Positions 27,955-37,583 of a stretch of DNA of 64,000 bases are shown here, piece after piece (positions within the stretch are counted from its first letter, which is position 1; every line of letters starts with the position of its first letter). Source of the stretch: an uncultured Bacteroidota bacterium (GTDB lineage: Bacteria > Bacteroidota > Bacteroidia > Chitinophagales > Chitinophagaceae); contig CAILUU010000002.1 of the NCBI GenBank assembly GCA_903837525.1, positions 1-64,000 on the forward strand, in the 5' to 3' direction. The position numbers and the translations under genes were made by a program. The notes beneath the pieces are model-generated. The model saw only the letters and a list, made by a program, of their open reading frames with translations, made no database searches and was not told where the DNA came from.

Positions 27955-28686
27955 CACCCATTCAACCTCTCCAAATCTAAACTCCCTTTCCATTACATCT
28001 TCGCAATGCAACATACCTTTTTCATCTACATGCTTGATAGTTGTTTCAAAAGCAATAGTGCCTTTTTTAAGTTTTACTTTTTTCTCTTTTTTAAATAAAA
28101 AGTTATTGTATTGCTGCACAATATTGGCCAGTTCGCCTTTTTTGTAAGCCGTTATGTTGGCTAATAATTGTTGGTGTAATTGTTTGGCTAAATCAATAAC
28201 CTCATATTCTTTTTTCGTAATTAATTGGAGAGATATTGGGTTTTTAAGTTCGGCCTCAAAATCTGTTTGGTTTATATTAATACCAATACCTACCACAGCC
28301 CATTTCCAGGTAGTGCCACTAAAAACATTTTCTATTAAAATTCCCCCTGCCTTTCTGTCACACCAAAAAATATCATTTGGCCATTTAATAGTTACCTTTT
28401 CTTCAACATATTTTTGAAAAAAAGCCCTTGTAGTTATGGCTACTAACATATTAAATTCAAAAGCATTAGCTAGTTTTAGGCTTTCCATTTCAAAAACTAC
28501 ACTTAAAAGTATATTTTTCTCTACTGCCGATTGCCAAAACTTGCCTTGTTGCCCCTTGCCCTTGGTTTGTAACTTGGTAAAGTAAGCCGTGCCATCTTTA
28601 GCAAAACCTGTATTTATTTGTGCCATGGCATAGTTGTTGGTACTATCCACACTATCTAAAAGATCAAAAAAATGGTTGTTTAGCAT
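27949..28686 (-). CDS. birA: Biotin-[acetyl-CoA-carboxylase] ligase, catalytic type
   Basis: Attaches biotin to the carboxyl-carrier protein. 245 residues from MLNNHFFDLLDSVDSTNNYA; the open frame runs 15 codons further upstream but without family likeness. Motifs: DSVDSTNNYA, KLQTKGKGQQGKFW (the GRGRxGR-type biotin loop in altered form), IKWPNDIFW, KAGGILIE and GIGININQ. There is no N-terminal helix-turn-helix, so it cannot act as a repressor like the enteric BirA. A short C-terminal beta domain is present. Confidence 0.92.
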   Translation of the reverse strand: MLNNHFFDLLDSVDSTNNYAMAQINTGFAKDGTAYFTKLQTKGKGQQGKFWQSAVEKNILLSVVFEMESLKLANAFEFNMLVAITTRAFFQKYVEEKVTIKWPNDIFWCDRKAGGILIENVFSGTTWKWAVVGIGININQTDFEAELKNPISLQLITKKEYEVIDLAKQLHQQLLANITAYKKGELANIVQQYNNFLFKKEKKVKLKKGTIAFETTIKHVDEKGMLHCEDVMEREFRFGEVEWVL

Positions 28687-28808
28687 AAACAAGAAAATAA
28701 GATAGTACTTTTGAGCAGATTTTGGTTGCAAATAGGTACTTTATCTGCAATAATTAGAAACAAATATCAACATTAAAATTTAATTCGTTTAATAAAAAAT
28801 ACTAGCAT

Positions 28809-29213
28809 TTGAATCATTTAAATTCCTTAACTACTCGTAAAAAAAACACTGCAGTTAAATTAACAAGAAATAGCAAACTTTTTAAAACAATCATAAACGC
28901 CATTCAAGAAAAAAAAGGTGAAAATATTATTAGCCTCGATTTAAGAAAAATTGATGAGGCTGTTTCCGACTTTTTTATTATTTGCCAAGGTAATAGCACT
29001 ACACAAATAAAGGCCATTGCAGATTTTATTGAATTTGAGGTAAAAGAAAAATGTGACGAACCTGCTTACAAACATGAGGGCCGACAAGCACAACAATGGA
29101 TATTGATAGATTATGTAAATGTGGTAGTACATGTAATGCTACCCGATACACGTAAATTTTATCAGTTAGAGGAAATGTGGAGCGATGGAAGTGTGCTTGA
29201 ACACAATGATTAA
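28809..29213 (+). CDS. rsfS: Ribosome silencing factor
   Basis: Binds ribosomal protein L14 and blocks subunit joining in starvation. 134 residues with the family text IISLDLRKIDEAVSDFFIIC, GNSTTQIKAIADFIE, HEGRQAQQWILIDYVNVVVH and LPDTRKFYQLEEMWSD. The only start that keeps the N-terminus is TTG at 28809; no in-frame ATG precedes the conserved part. It reads into ftsH after 60 bases, the usual order in Bacteroidota. Confidence 0.93.
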   Translation: MNHLNSLTTRKKNTAVKLTRNSKLFKTIINAIQEKKGENIISLDLRKIDEAVSDFFIICQGNSTTQIKAIADFIEFEVKEKCDEPAYKHEGRQAQQWILIDYVNVVVHVMLPDTRKFYQLEEMWSDGSVLEHND

Positions 29214-29273
29214 TTTTTGCAACAATGCGTTTAAAATTTCGTTATAAGTATAGATAAAAGAAATAATAAAATA

Positions 29274-31397
29274 ATGAGTCAGCAAAAGCCAAATAAAAAA
29301 TTTGACCCCAATAATATCCCTCCTGTTGGAGATGATAAAAAGAAGCCTAAGTTTAATGTATATTGGATATACGGATTAATTTTTGTAGCTATCGTAGGAT
29401 ACAATTTATTTAGAACAGTAAATACAGCTGGTATTAAAATTAATCAACAATTTTTTACGCAAATGCTTAAAAATGGGGATGTGTTGGCTAGTTTGTCAGA
29501 AGATCCATCTAGCAGTGGTATTTTAGTTATAAAAAATAAAGCCATTGTACGAATATATTTGAAGAAAGATAGTTTAGTAAAAAGAGATGCTTTCTATAAA
29601 TCTATTTTAGATGCAAAAGCGTTAGATGTGTTGAAAAAAGCGGATAAGCCACAACTATATTTTGAAATTGCAAAAGCCGAAGCATTTGAAGAGCAACTAA
29701 ATGATTTTTACGATAAGCAAGAAGCTGATTTTTTTAAAGCAAACCCCGATAAAAAAATTAAAGCATCTTTTGGTGATGAAGGCGAAGGAATAAGCCAACT
29801 AATAAGTACCTTATTACCCATACTTTTAATAGGCTTTTTATTTTTCTTAATGATGCGTAAAGTTGGGCCTTCTGGTGGTGGTGGCCCAGGTGGTATTTTC
29901 AATATCGGAAAATCTAAAGCAACCTTGTTTGAAAAAGGCACAAAAGTAAACATAAACTTTAACGATGTAGCAGGGTTAGATGAAGCCAAAGTAGAGGTAA
30001 TGGAAATTGTTGACTTCTTAAAAAATCCAAAAAAATATACAGCATTAGGAGGTAAAATACCCAAAGGCGCCTTGCTTGTTGGCCCACCAGGCACAGGTAA
30101 AACATTATTGGCAAAAGCAGTTGCTGGCGAAGCTCAGGTGCCATTTTTTAGCCTAAGCGGAAGTGATTTTGTAGAGATGTTTGTAGGTGTAGGAGCAAGC
30201 CGTGTAAGAGATTTATTTAAGCAAGCTAGAGAAAAAGCACCGTGTATAATTTTTATTGATGAAATTGATGCCATAGGTAGAGCAAGAGGTAAGAATGCAA
30301 TGATGAGTAACGATGAAAGAGAAAATACCTTGAATCAATTATTAGTAGAAATGGATGGTTTTGGTACTGATTTGGGCATTATAATTTTAGCCGCAACCAA
30401 CAGGCCCGATGTATTAGATACTGCACTTTTACGCCCAGGCCGTTTTGATAGACAAATAACCATTGATAAGCCAGATTTAGTTGGAAGAGAGGCTATTTTT
30501 AAGGTTCACCTTGGGCCAATAAAAAAATCGGACAATTTAGATATTTTTAAATTAGCTGAGCAAACATCTGGTTTTGCAGGTGCCGATATTGCGAATGTAT
30601 GTAATGAAGCGGCATTAATTGCTGCCCGAAAAAATAAAGAAGCTGTTGATATGCAAGATTTTCAAGATGCTATTGATAGAATAATTGGCGGGTTAGAAAA
30701 ACGTAACAAAATAATCTCTCCCGAAGAAAAAGAAATTATTGCTTACCACGAGGCTGGTCATGCTATATGCGGTTGGTATTTAGAGCATGCTTACCCATTA
30801 TTAAAAGTTACGGTTGTGCCAAGAGGTAGTGCAGCTTTGGGCTATGCACAATACACACCTAAAGAACAATATTTATACAATACCGATCAATTAATGGATC
30901 AAATTTGTATGACACTTGGTGGTAGAGCTAGCGAAGATATTTTCTTTGGAAAAATAAGTACAGGAGCCAGTAACGATTTACAACAAATTACTAAAATTGC
31001 TTACAGTATGATTACCGTTTATGGTATGAATGACAAAGTGGGTAATGTTAGTTTTTATGATCCTCAACAAGAAAATTATTTTACCAAACCTTACAGCGAA
31101 GAAACAGGTAAAATGATTGATGAAGAAGTTCGAAAGTTAATTGATAATGCATACACACTTACCAAAAATCTATTGACCGATAAAAAAGGCGATGTTGAAA
31201 AACTAGCTAAGGAACTATTGAAAAAAGAAGTTTTATTTAAGAGTGATGTTGAAGCTTTAATTGGAAAAAGACCCTTTGAAGAAAAAAAGGTATTGGATAT
31301 CAAAGAAGAGGTAGTAAAGCCAGAAGATGCTGTAAGCGAAAAAACAACAAATATTTTGCCAGACATTATTGACCCAAACACAATTAATCAAATTTAA
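29274..31397 (+). CDS. ftsH: ATP-dependent zinc metalloprotease FtsH
   Basis: Membrane-bound AAA+ protease for quality control. 707 residues: one helix at ~26-45 ([17 protein letters not shown]), a periplasmic domain, a second helix at ~178-197 ([17 protein letters not shown]), a glycine-rich linker, the AAA module with GPPGTGKT and [11 protein letters not shown] plus the second region of homology [20 protein letters not shown], and the protease domain with zinc motif HEAGH. The C-terminal tail is acidic and Lys-rich. lutC follows after eight bases, so they probably share a transcript. Confidence 0.98.
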   Translation: MSQQKPNKKFDPNNIPPVGDDKKKPKFNVYWIYGLIFVAIVGYNLFRTVNTAGIKINQQFFTQMLKNGDVLASLSEDPSSSGILVIKNKAIVRIYLKKDSLVKRDAFYKSILDAKALDVLKKADKPQLYFEIAKAEAFEEQLNDFYDKQEADFFKANPDKKIKASFGDEGEGISQLISTLLPILLIGFLFFLMMRKVGPSGGGGPGGIFNIGKSKATLFEKGTKVNINFNDVAGLDEAKVEVMEIVDFLKNPKKYTALGGKIPKGALLVGPPGTGKTLLAKAVAGEAQVPFFSLSGSDFVEMFVGVGASRVRDLFKQAREKAPCIIFIDEIDAIGRARGKNAMMSNDERENTLNQLLVEMDGFGTDLGIIILAATNRPDVLDTALLRPGRFDRQITIDKPDLVGREAIFKVHLGPIKKSDNLDIFKLAEQTSGFAGADIANVCNEAALIAARKNKEAVDMQDFQDAIDRIIGGLEKRNKIISPEEKEIIAYHEAGHAICGWYLEHAYPLLKVTVVPRGSAALGYAQYTPKEQYLYNTDQLMDQICMTLGGRASEDIFFGKISTGASNDLQQITKIAYSMITVYGMNDKVGNVSFYDPQQENYFTKPYSEETGKMIDEEVRKLIDNAYTLTKNLLTDKKGDVEKLAKELLKKEVLFKSDVEALIGKRPFEEKKVLDIKEEVVKPEDAVSEKTTNILPDIIDPNTINQI

Positions 31398-31405
31398 TTG
31401 AACGA

Positions 31406-32017
31406 ATGGCTACTTCAGCTAAAGAAAATATTTTAAAACGAGTTAGGCAGGCACTGAGTAATCCAGTGCCTTTACCTTTTCCGGGCAGCGAGGGAGCTTC
31501 TTCATTATTTGCACCACCAAATGAAGAACTTGAAGTGTTATTTGCACAAGAGTTTACTAGCCTACAAGGCAAATTTGCCTTTTGTGAAAATGAGCAAGAT
31601 TTACATTTACAACTACAACAATTAATTACAGAAAAGCAGTGGACAAAAATTTATTGTAGCGAAGATAAATGGAACGCTACCTATAGCAATACCATTAATT
31701 TAGAAAGCTGCGATGTGTCAATTACAAGCTGCGAAAGCCTAGTTGCAAGAACAGGTAGTATTGTGTTAAGCACCGCCAACCAAAGTGGCCGTACTGTAAG
31801 TGTGTATGCCCCTGTACATATTTGTATTGCATACACCCATCAGTTAATGTTTGATGTTAAAGACGCACTATTGGCTATTAAAGAAAAATATCAAGGTAAG
31901 ATACCATCTCAAATTACTTTTGCCACAGGCCCAAGTCGCACTGCCGATATTGAAAAAACATTAGTTACAGGTGTACATGGCCCTAAAGAAGTATATTGTT
32001 TTTTAGTAGAAGGATAG
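31406..32017 (+). CDS. lutC: LUD-domain protein, LutC-like
   Basis: 203 residues, essentially one LUD domain: EFTSLQGKFAFCENEQDLHL near residue 50, CESLVARTGSIVLSTANQSG in the middle and the family end FATGPSRTADIEKTLVTGVH with GPKEVYCFLVEG. In LutABC it is the third subunit of the L-lactate dehydrogenase. Here it follows ftsH rather than lutB, an arrangement I infer to be characteristic of this lineage. LutC identity rests on the domain and on the presence of lutB at 13165. Confidence 0.85.
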   Translation: MATSAKENILKRVRQALSNPVPLPFPGSEGASSLFAPPNEELEVLFAQEFTSLQGKFAFCENEQDLHLQLQQLITEKQWTKIYCSEDKWNATYSNTINLESCDVSITSCESLVARTGSIVLSTANQSGRTVSVYAPVHICIAYTHQLMFDVKDALLAIKEKYQGKIPSQITFATGPSRTADIEKTLVTGVHGPKEVYCFLVEG

Positions 32018-32047
32018 TTAACTTTATTCGTCTTAACTTTATACGCA

Positions 32048-32467
32048 ATGAATACTATTACACACCTTTTTGTTTATGGCTCCTTACGAAGTGGTTTTCG
32101 TAATCAGGCCTATGCCTATCTATCTAAATATTTTACATTATTTGGGCAAGGGTATGTAAAAGGTAAATTATATGATACGGGGGAATACCCAGTTGCTTCA
32201 ACCACTACCGATGAAAAATATTTAGTAGGAGAGCTTTATGCTATAAACAATATCAATGAATTTAATTGGGCCATAGAACAATTAGACGATTATGAGGGTT
32301 TAAATGTAGAGCCAGGTGAAACACCTATGTATAAAAGAGAAAAAGCTATTGTAACCTGTGAGCATCAAAAAATTGAAGCCTGGGTTTATTGGTATAATAA
32401 AGATGTAAACAACTTACTCGAAATTGCCAGTGGCGATTTAATGGAGTATTTAAATAGTAAAAAATAG
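32048..32467 (+). CDS. Gamma-glutamylcyclotransferase-family (AIG2-like) protein
   Basis: 139 residues. The family opening LFVYGSLRSGFRNQAYAYL is present, with the cavity-forming YGSLR. The catalytic acid is likely the Glu in ELYAINN or DDYEGLN. It may cyclise gamma-glutamyl amines or peptides, but AIG2-like proteins have varied substrates. It sits 30 bases after lutC and 9 bases before lpxH, so it probably belongs to the same transcript. Confidence 0.85.
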   Translation: MNTITHLFVYGSLRSGFRNQAYAYLSKYFTLFGQGYVKGKLYDTGEYPVASTTTDEKYLVGELYAINNINEFNWAIEQLDDYEGLNVEPGETPMYKREKAIVTCEHQKIEAWVYWYNKDVNNLLEIASGDLMEYLNSKK

Positions 32468-32476
32468 GGTGGTTTA

Positions 32477-33224
32477 ATGAATAAAAAAATCTACTTTCTT
32501 TCCGATTTTCATTTGGGTGCACCTAATGCACAAGCCAGTTTAATTAGAGAAAAAAAAAATTATTAAATTTTTAGATGAAATAAAAAAAGATGCCGAACAA
32601 ATTTTTATTGTAGGCGATCTTTTCGATTTTTGGTACGAGTATAAAAAAGTAGTACCTAAAGGTTATGTACGTATTTTAGGTAAACTTGCAGAGATAACCG
32701 ATAGCGGCATCCCAATCCATTTTTTTGTTGGCAATCATGATATGTGGATGAAGGATTATTTTAAAACTGAATTAAATATTCCTGTTTATTTTGAGCCTCA
32801 CCCTTTTACATTTAATAATAAAACATTTTTAATTGGCCATGGCGATGGATTAGGTCCTGGCGATTATGGATATAAGTTTATAAAAAAGATTTTTAGAAGT
32901 AAAATAAGTCAGTTTTTCTTTGGTATTTTACCACCCTATATGGGCATGAGCATGGCAAATTTCTTTAGCCAAAAAAGCAGAGCCCAAACAGGACAAACAG
33001 ATGAAACTTTTTTAGGCGAAGAGAAAGAATGGCTAATCATTTATTGTAAAGAAATTTTAAAAACAACCCAGTACGATTATTTTATTTTTGGCCACAGGCA
33101 TTTACCCATAAACTTTAACTTATCTGCAAGCAGCCTTTATGTAAATTTGGGTGACTGGATAAAGTATGATAGCTATGGAGTATTTGATGGCGAAAAGTTG
33201 GAGTTGAAGTATTACAAACAATAA
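32477..33224 (+). pseudogene. lpxH: UDP-2,3-diacylglucosamine diphosphatase, frameshifted at a 10-A run
   Basis: LpxH makes lipid X in lipid A synthesis, an essential step in most Gram-negatives. The calcineurin-like motifs are all present but in two frames. ATG at 32477 gives NKKIYFLSDFHLGAPNAQ and SLIREKK, then reaches a TAA just after ten A bases (32550-32559). One base later the frame IIKFLDEIKKDAEQIFIVGD, then LFDFWYEYKK, GNHDMW, GHGDGLG and FGHRH, runs to 33224. Nine A bases would restore one protein of about 248 residues. Explanations are a sequence error, a true mutation, or RNA-polymerase slippage on the A run. The next gene overlaps its stop (TAATG), so it is translationally coupled. 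Confidence 0.88.
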
Positions 33225-34051
33225 TGATTAAGATAAAAATCATAGTATTTTCTCTTTGCCTCTCCGCCTCTGCGGTAATAATAGCTCCTTGTTTTGCACA
33301 AAGCGATACTTCCTTTAGACTAATAAAAAAAATAAAAGCTAAGTTTAGTTATTTAAACGTAGATAATTTAGATAATATCTATGTAATTACTCAAACAAAT
33401 CAGCTAAAAAAAATAAATGCTAACGGCGATTCCTTAGCAATTTTTAATGACGTAAAAAGGTTTGGAAACCCATCTTATATAGATGTTAGTAATCCATTAA
33501 AAGTACTGCTTTACTATAATAAATTTAGCACCACTGTTGTATTAGATCGTTTTTTTAACGTTCGAAACACTATTAATTTTAGAAAGCAAAATATTTTTTT
33601 AGCAACTAGTATTGCTGCTAGCTACGATAATAATATTTGGATTTTTGATGAACAAAATTATATATTAAAAAAAGTAGATGAAAATGGCAAAACATTAGTA
33701 GAAACCGTTGATTGGCGTACGTTTTTTGATACCGTACCCTCTCCTATAAAAATAATGGATAGAAATAATTTTGTGTATTTGTATGATACGGCAAAAGGCT
33801 TTTATATTTTTGATTATTATGGCGCATTTAAAACAAAACTATCTTTTTTACATTGGCAATTTGTAGAAATAAGTGGCGACTACCTATTCGGCTTTAATCA
33901 ACATAAACTGTATAGTTATAATATACTAACAACCGAACAAAAGGAATATGCACTGCCTAGCTTTATAAAAGACTACCAATTTATAGAAGTAATGAATGGC
34001 AAACTCTATCTATTAAAAGAAAACGGAGTGGAAATTTACCAACTAAAATAA
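33224..34051 (+). CDS. Secreted beta-propeller-like protein of unknown function
   Basis: 275 residues with a signal peptide (IIVFSLCLSASAVIIAPCFA) and a beta-rich mature part with propeller-like blade spacing: YLNVDNLDNIYVITQTNQLK, DNNIWIFDEQNYILKKVDEN, NNFVYLYDTAKGFYIFDYYG and NGKLYLLKENGVEIYQ. The aromatic-Asp pairs are typical of NHL or six-bladed propellers, but no catalytic site is visible. Part of the signal-peptide core is encoded by a short repetitive stretch (CTTTGCC TCTCCGC CTCTGCG). The ATG overlaps the lpxH stop. Confidence 0.75.
   Translation: MIKIKIIVFSLCLSASAVIIAPCFAQSDTSFRLIKKIKAKFSYLNVDNLDNIYVITQTNQLKKINANGDSLAIFNDVKRFGNPSYIDVSNPLKVLLYYNKFSTTVVLDRFFNVRNTINFRKQNIFLATSIAASYDNNIWIFDEQNYILKKVDENGKTLVETVDWRTFFDTVPSPIKIMDRNNFVYLYDTAKGFYIFDYYGAFKTKLSFLHWQFVEISGDYLFGFNQHKLYSYNILTTEQKEYALPSFIKDYQFIEVMNGKLYLLKENGVEIYQLK
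33251..33278. repeat. Short CTCTGCG-type repeat in a signal-peptide coding region
   Basis: TTTGCCTCTCCGCCTCTGCG reads as repeated GCCTCT/CTCTGCG words with a period of 7-8. It has become the hydrophobic core of the signal peptide of the gene at 33224. Confidence 0.45.
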
Positions 34052-34128
34052 ATATACCTTAGGTTATAAAAGTAATGTAGTGTTAGTAAAAAATTAACAC
34101 CTTTCACCACCTTCTACAGGTATTATTT

Positions 34129-34159
34129 TTTGCTTATTTTTTGTTAATGTTTATTTTTG
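34129..34159 (+). promoter_or_regulatory. Promoter of the L,D-transpeptidase gene
   Basis: TTTG at 34129-34132, exactly 19 bases of spacer, then TATTTTTG at 34152-34159: a full match to the Bacteroidota promoter. Transcription would start near 34166, leaving about 50 bases before the ATG at 34218 and too few before the ATG at 34173. Confidence 0.65.
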
Positions 34160-34217
34160 AATTACAATAATTATGAGCGGCATAGCGTTTGCCTTTAAAG
34201 ACCAAATAGTATTTTAT

Positions 34218-34826
34218 ATGAGTCGTTTTATAATTCGTTCTATTGTACTTAGCTTTTTATCACTTAGCATTGTTTCGTTCACTTTTGATAAAGGGAAAAA
34301 GAAAAAAAGCCCAAAAAAAATGGCTACAAAAAAAGTAGTAAAAATTAAGCCTGTACAAGTAATTACTACAGCAGATACTATTTACAATTCGTATTACATT
34401 ATTGTAGATAAAAGCGATTATGAATTAAAGGTATATGACGAAGAGGGTTGGTATGCTACCTACCCAATAGTGTTTGGAAGCAAAGATTTAAGCGATAAAA
34501 TGAAAGAAGGAGATAAGCTTACACCTGATGGTAATTTTAAAGTAATTCTTAAAAAAATACATCCTAAATGGGGCCCAGAGCTTTTGCTAGATTATCCAAA
34601 CGATATAAGTTTTCAAAAATTTAATGATAGAAAAGCTAAAGGTGTATTAGTTAAAACTGCTAAAATTGGAAATGGTATTGCAATACATGCTACACGGCCA
34701 AGCGAAGAATGGACAATTGATAAATTTTATAATTGGACTGATGGTTGTGTTAGTGTAAAATATACCGAGATGAAAGATTTATTTAGTTACATACCTGTGG
34801 GCACCTCTGTAACTATCCAACAATAA
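34218..34826 (+). CDS. L,D-transpeptidase (YkuD family)
   Basis: Forms 3-3 cross-links or attaches proteins to peptidoglycan in the periplasm. 202 residues from MSRFIIRSIVLSFLSLSIVS, chosen because it begins a signal peptide and because the promoter lies just upstream; an in-frame ATG exists 45 bases earlier. The N-terminal part after the signal is Lys-rich. The catalytic core is GIAIHATRPSEEW and YNWTDGCVSVKYTEM, containing the conserved His and the GCVS Cys. It stands alone in its transcription unit before a convergent queA. Confidence 0.9.
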   Translation: MSRFIIRSIVLSFLSLSIVSFTFDKGKKKKSPKKMATKKVVKIKPVQVITTADTIYNSYYIIVDKSDYELKVYDEEGWYATYPIVFGSKDLSDKMKEGDKLTPDGNFKVILKKIHPKWGPELLLDYPNDISFQKFNDRKAKGVLVKTAKIGNGIAIHATRPSEEWTIDKFYNWTDGCVSVKYTEMKDLFSYIPVGTSVTIQQ

Positions 34827-34830
34827 AAAA

Positions 34831-34853
34831 TCCCCTCCACACCCAGAAGGGGA
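34831..34853 (-). terminator. Terminator between the L,D-transpeptidase and queA genes
   Basis: TCCCCT and AGGGGA pair across an 11-base loop. On the minus strand the stem is followed by a T run, so it stops transcription from queA. It may also slow transcription from the plus strand. Confidence 0.6.
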
Positions 34854-34894
34854 ACTTTACCTTTAAAATTTTTAGTTTCTATTATAAATTTTAC

Positions 34895-36106
34895 CTATTT
34901 TCTCATGTATAAAATACTTCCATCTCCATAGCTTAAAAAACGAAAATTATTTTGTAGGGCATAATTATAAACCGTTTCCCAACTATCTCCTATTGCTGCA
35001 GCCACTAATAATAACAAGGTTGATTTTGGCTGATGAAAATTAGTAACAAGTGCATGTACAATTTTAAATGTATATCCTGGTGCAATTAATAGTTGAGTGC
35101 TAGTAAATAAACTTGTTCTCTTATTTTTTTGTAACCAATTTATTAGAACAGTTAATGCTTCTTTAGCTGTTAGGGTTGTGTTTTTTAAATCTTCTTCATA
35201 TACATCCCATTGTTGTAAGTCTAACGTTTTTATAGCATTATTTAAGTGTGCTTTTATCCCTAACCAATATAAACTTTCTAGGGTGCGTAAGCTTGTAGTG
35301 CCAACAGCAATAATTGGTTCGTTTATATTTTCAATAATATTTTTTATAGTTTCTATAGATACATCAATCCATTCGGTATGCATTTGGTGCCCTTGCATTA
35401 TTGCGACCTTTACAGGTTTAAATGTACTAGCACCCACGTGTAGAGTTATAAAATCTTTTTTTATTTGGCAAGAGGATAAGTTTTGAAAAATAGCTGGCGT
35501 AAAATGTAAACCTGCCGTAGGGGCAGCTACTGAGCCGTTGTGTTGAGCAAATATGGTTTGGTAACGATTCGTATCATTCTCATCTGGTTTACGTTTTATA
35601 TAGGGCGGTAATGGAATGTTACCAATTTGTTCTAAAACTTCTGCAAAGGAAATTTCGTTAGTCCAACTAAATTCTACAACATAGGCATCATCTAATTTTT
35701 CAATTAACATTAACTCTACTAGCCCGTTGCTTATTGTCCATTGCAGATTATTTTGCTTCCACTTACTAGCTCCTCCAATTAAGCATTTCCACTTGCATGT
35801 TTTTGTAGAAGTTAAGGTAGATGTATAATCAGCGTTAAAAGGCTCTAACAAAAATATTTCTATACTTCCACCAGTTGGTTTTGTATAAACTAACCTTGCC
35901 TTAATAACTTTTGTATCATTAAAAATTAGTAAACTTTTTTTTGGTAAATGTTGGTGTATGTTTTTATAAACATCTTCTTTAATTACACCATCTTTATAAA
36001 TAAGCAATTTACTTTCATCTCTATTTTGTAAAGGATGTAAGGCAATTTTATCATTAGGTAAATGATATGTAAAGTTGGCTATAGAAATATTTTTTACATC
36101 AATCAT
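34895..36106 (-). CDS. queA: SAM:tRNA ribosyltransferase-isomerase
   Basis: Adds the epoxycyclopentenediol precursor group in queuosine synthesis on tRNA. 403 residues, somewhat longer than the enteric protein because of extra text between conserved blocks. Motifs: FTYHLPNDKIALHPLQNRDE, LLIFNDTKVIKARL, the active-site region GSVAAPTAGLHFT, HVGASTFKPVK, VGTTSLRTLES and the C-terminal YGDGSILYM. Its ATG overlaps the stop of the upstream hydrolase gene by four bases (ATGA), so the two are cotranscribed. Confidence 0.94.
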   Translation of the reverse strand: MIDVKNISIANFTYHLPNDKIALHPLQNRDESKLLIYKDGVIKEDVYKNIHQHLPKKSLLIFNDTKVIKARLVYTKPTGGSIEIFLLEPFNADYTSTLTSTKTCKWKCLIGGASKWKQNNLQWTISNGLVELMLIEKLDDAYVVEFSWTNEISFAEVLEQIGNIPLPPYIKRKPDENDTNRYQTIFAQHNGSVAAPTAGLHFTPAIFQNLSSCQIKKDFITLHVGASTFKPVKVAIMQGHQMHTEWIDVSIETIKNIIENINEPIIAVGTTSLRTLESLYWLGIKAHLNNAIKTLDLQQWDVYEEDLKNTTLTAKEALTVLINWLQKNKRTSLFTSTQLLIAPGYTFKIVHALVTNFHQPKSTLLLLVAAAIGDSWETVYNYALQNNFRFLSYGDGSILYMRK

Positions 36107-37044
36107 TTTAAAAAACTGCTTACTTCATTAACCCATTTTGTTGTTTCATTAGTACATAAACTTTCATGTGCACTGTTTTGATACACTACAAACTTTTTAT
36201 TAGTGGTACCCAAATTTGCAAATAAAGTTTCTTCTTCTTTTCTAGAAACTCTAGGGTCATTAGCTCCCCACTGTAATAACGTGGGGCAGGTAATTTTTTT
36301 AGCAAACTCTTGTGGTTTCATATTAAAAGCCCAATTACCATACTGTATACCACCCCAAAATGTAATTAAGGTAGATATAGGTTGTGGAGGCAATTTCATC
36401 ATTTTTATTCTACCTTCAACAGCTTCCATTAGTGTTCCAAATGGCATCTCTAAAATAATTTTTTGTGGCGTTAACTCCTTATAATCTTTAACAGAAGTGG
36501 TAATAGCACTTGCCCCCATTGATATTCCCCAAAGTATAATATTTTTTTCGCCTTTTGCTTTAACAAAATCATAAGCTAGTTTAACATCTTCGGCTTCATC
36601 TACACCAATAGTGCAGGAATTTCCTTTACTACTCCCATGTGCTCTAAAATCTAGTTGAAAAGTGTTATAACCCATTTTTCTAAATTCTTCCGCTTCTTTA
36701 TTGGTACCGCTTTTTTTACCACCATGCCCATGAAACATACAAATAGTTCCTTTTGCGCTATCTACTGTTTTATACCAGGCCTCTAATTCAATATTATCTT
36801 TTGTGGTTAGTTTAATAATTTTTGTAGCGCTATCTGCAATGGTATTTTGTTGCTTTTGAGCATTTATACCCAACAGCATTTCTTTAGTAATATCCCATTT
36901 GGTTTTATCTTTTTGTTGTTTAATCGTTACTTCACCAACATCGTAAAAATGTGTAAACTTATAGGCATGAAATGCTATGATACTATTTACTATAATAAAT
37001 AAAATAGCAACTGTTTTCAATAAAAATCTTATCGCTTTTTTCAT
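36103..37044 (-). CDS. Alpha/beta hydrolase, membrane-anchored
   Basis: 313 residues from MKKAIRFLLKTVAILFIIVN, which gives a signal anchor; the frame is open 20 codons further but these look non-coding. Fold motifs: FHGHGGKKSGTN (oxyanion loop), DFRAHGSSKGN, the nucleophile elbow WGISMGAS, the acid in ANDPRVSRKEE and the His in NSAHESL. The catalytic triad appears complete. The substrate is unknown. It is the first gene of a two-gene unit with queA. Confidence 0.88.
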   Translation of the reverse strand: MKKAIRFLLKTVAILFIIVNSIIAFHAYKFTHFYDVGEVTIKQQKDKTKWDITKEMLLGINAQKQQNTIADSATKIIKLTTKDNIELEAWYKTVDSAKGTICMFHGHGGKKSGTNKEAEEFRKMGYNTFQLDFRAHGSSKGNSCTIGVDEAEDVKLAYDFVKAKGEKNIILWGISMGASAITTSVKDYKELTPQKIILEMPFGTLMEAVEGRIKMMKLPPQPISTLITFWGGIQYGNWAFNMKPQEFAKKITCPTLLQWGANDPRVSRKEEETLFANLGTTNKKFVVYQNSAHESLCTNETTKWVNEVSSFLK

Positions 37045-37102
37045 AGCTGCAAAAATACAGTTTATGTAATTATAAAAACAAAAGCATCTAGTAATACTAA
37101 AC

Positions 37103-37110
37103 AAGGAGGT
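37103..37110 (+). promoter_or_regulatory. Strong Shine-Dalgarno sequence
   Basis: AAGGAGGT lies five bases before the ATG at 37116. Bacteroidota genes seldom use such sites and none of its neighbours has one, so this is unusual here. Confidence 0.6.
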
Positions 37111-37115
37111 ATATT

Positions 37116-37583
37116 ATGAGAAAATTAATTTTAGTACTGTTGATGAATGGTAGTTTATTAGCACTAGCACAAAGCAATTTAATAACAAGTATTATTGAAG
37201 GAGGAAGAACGTTGGTTGATTTAGTTCGAGTATTTAAAACACCAAAAGTAAACATGGTGCAAATACCTGCAACAAAGCATACTACAGCTTCGGGAGTTGA
37301 TAGCTGCTATAGCAAAGGTCTGGCAGATATTACATACAAAAACACATCGGGTAAAACAATGGAAGTAAGTTTGTATAAACGCAATGGAGCTTTATATGCA
37401 GCTACGTCACTTACTTTACGTATTGGTAATAATAGCCAAGAGAGCTTATTTGAAATATCATCTGGCATTTATAAGTATAAAACTGAGTACGAAGATGCTG
37501 ATGATAAAAAAGTAATTTATAGAGAAGGTGAAATGCAAATTACACCTTGTGATAAGTTAGTAAAGGAGATAAAAAAGGAATGA
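37116..37583 (+). CDS. Small secreted protein of unknown function
   Basis: 155 residues with a signal peptide ending LALAQ. Two Cys residues (VDSCYSKG and ITPCDK) could form a disulfide. The middle resembles a short immunoglobulin-like strand set (ADITYKNTSGKTMEVSLYKR). I do not recognise the family. The start is fixed by an unusually good Shine-Dalgarno site. It is divergent from the queA unit. Confidence 0.75.
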   Translation: MRKLILVLLMNGSLLALAQSNLITSIIEGGRTLVDLVRVFKTPKVNMVQIPATKHTTASGVDSCYSKGLADITYKNTSGKTMEVSLYKRNGALYAATSLTLRIGNNSQESLFEISSGIYKYKTEYEDADDKKVIYREGEMQITPCDKLVKEIKKE

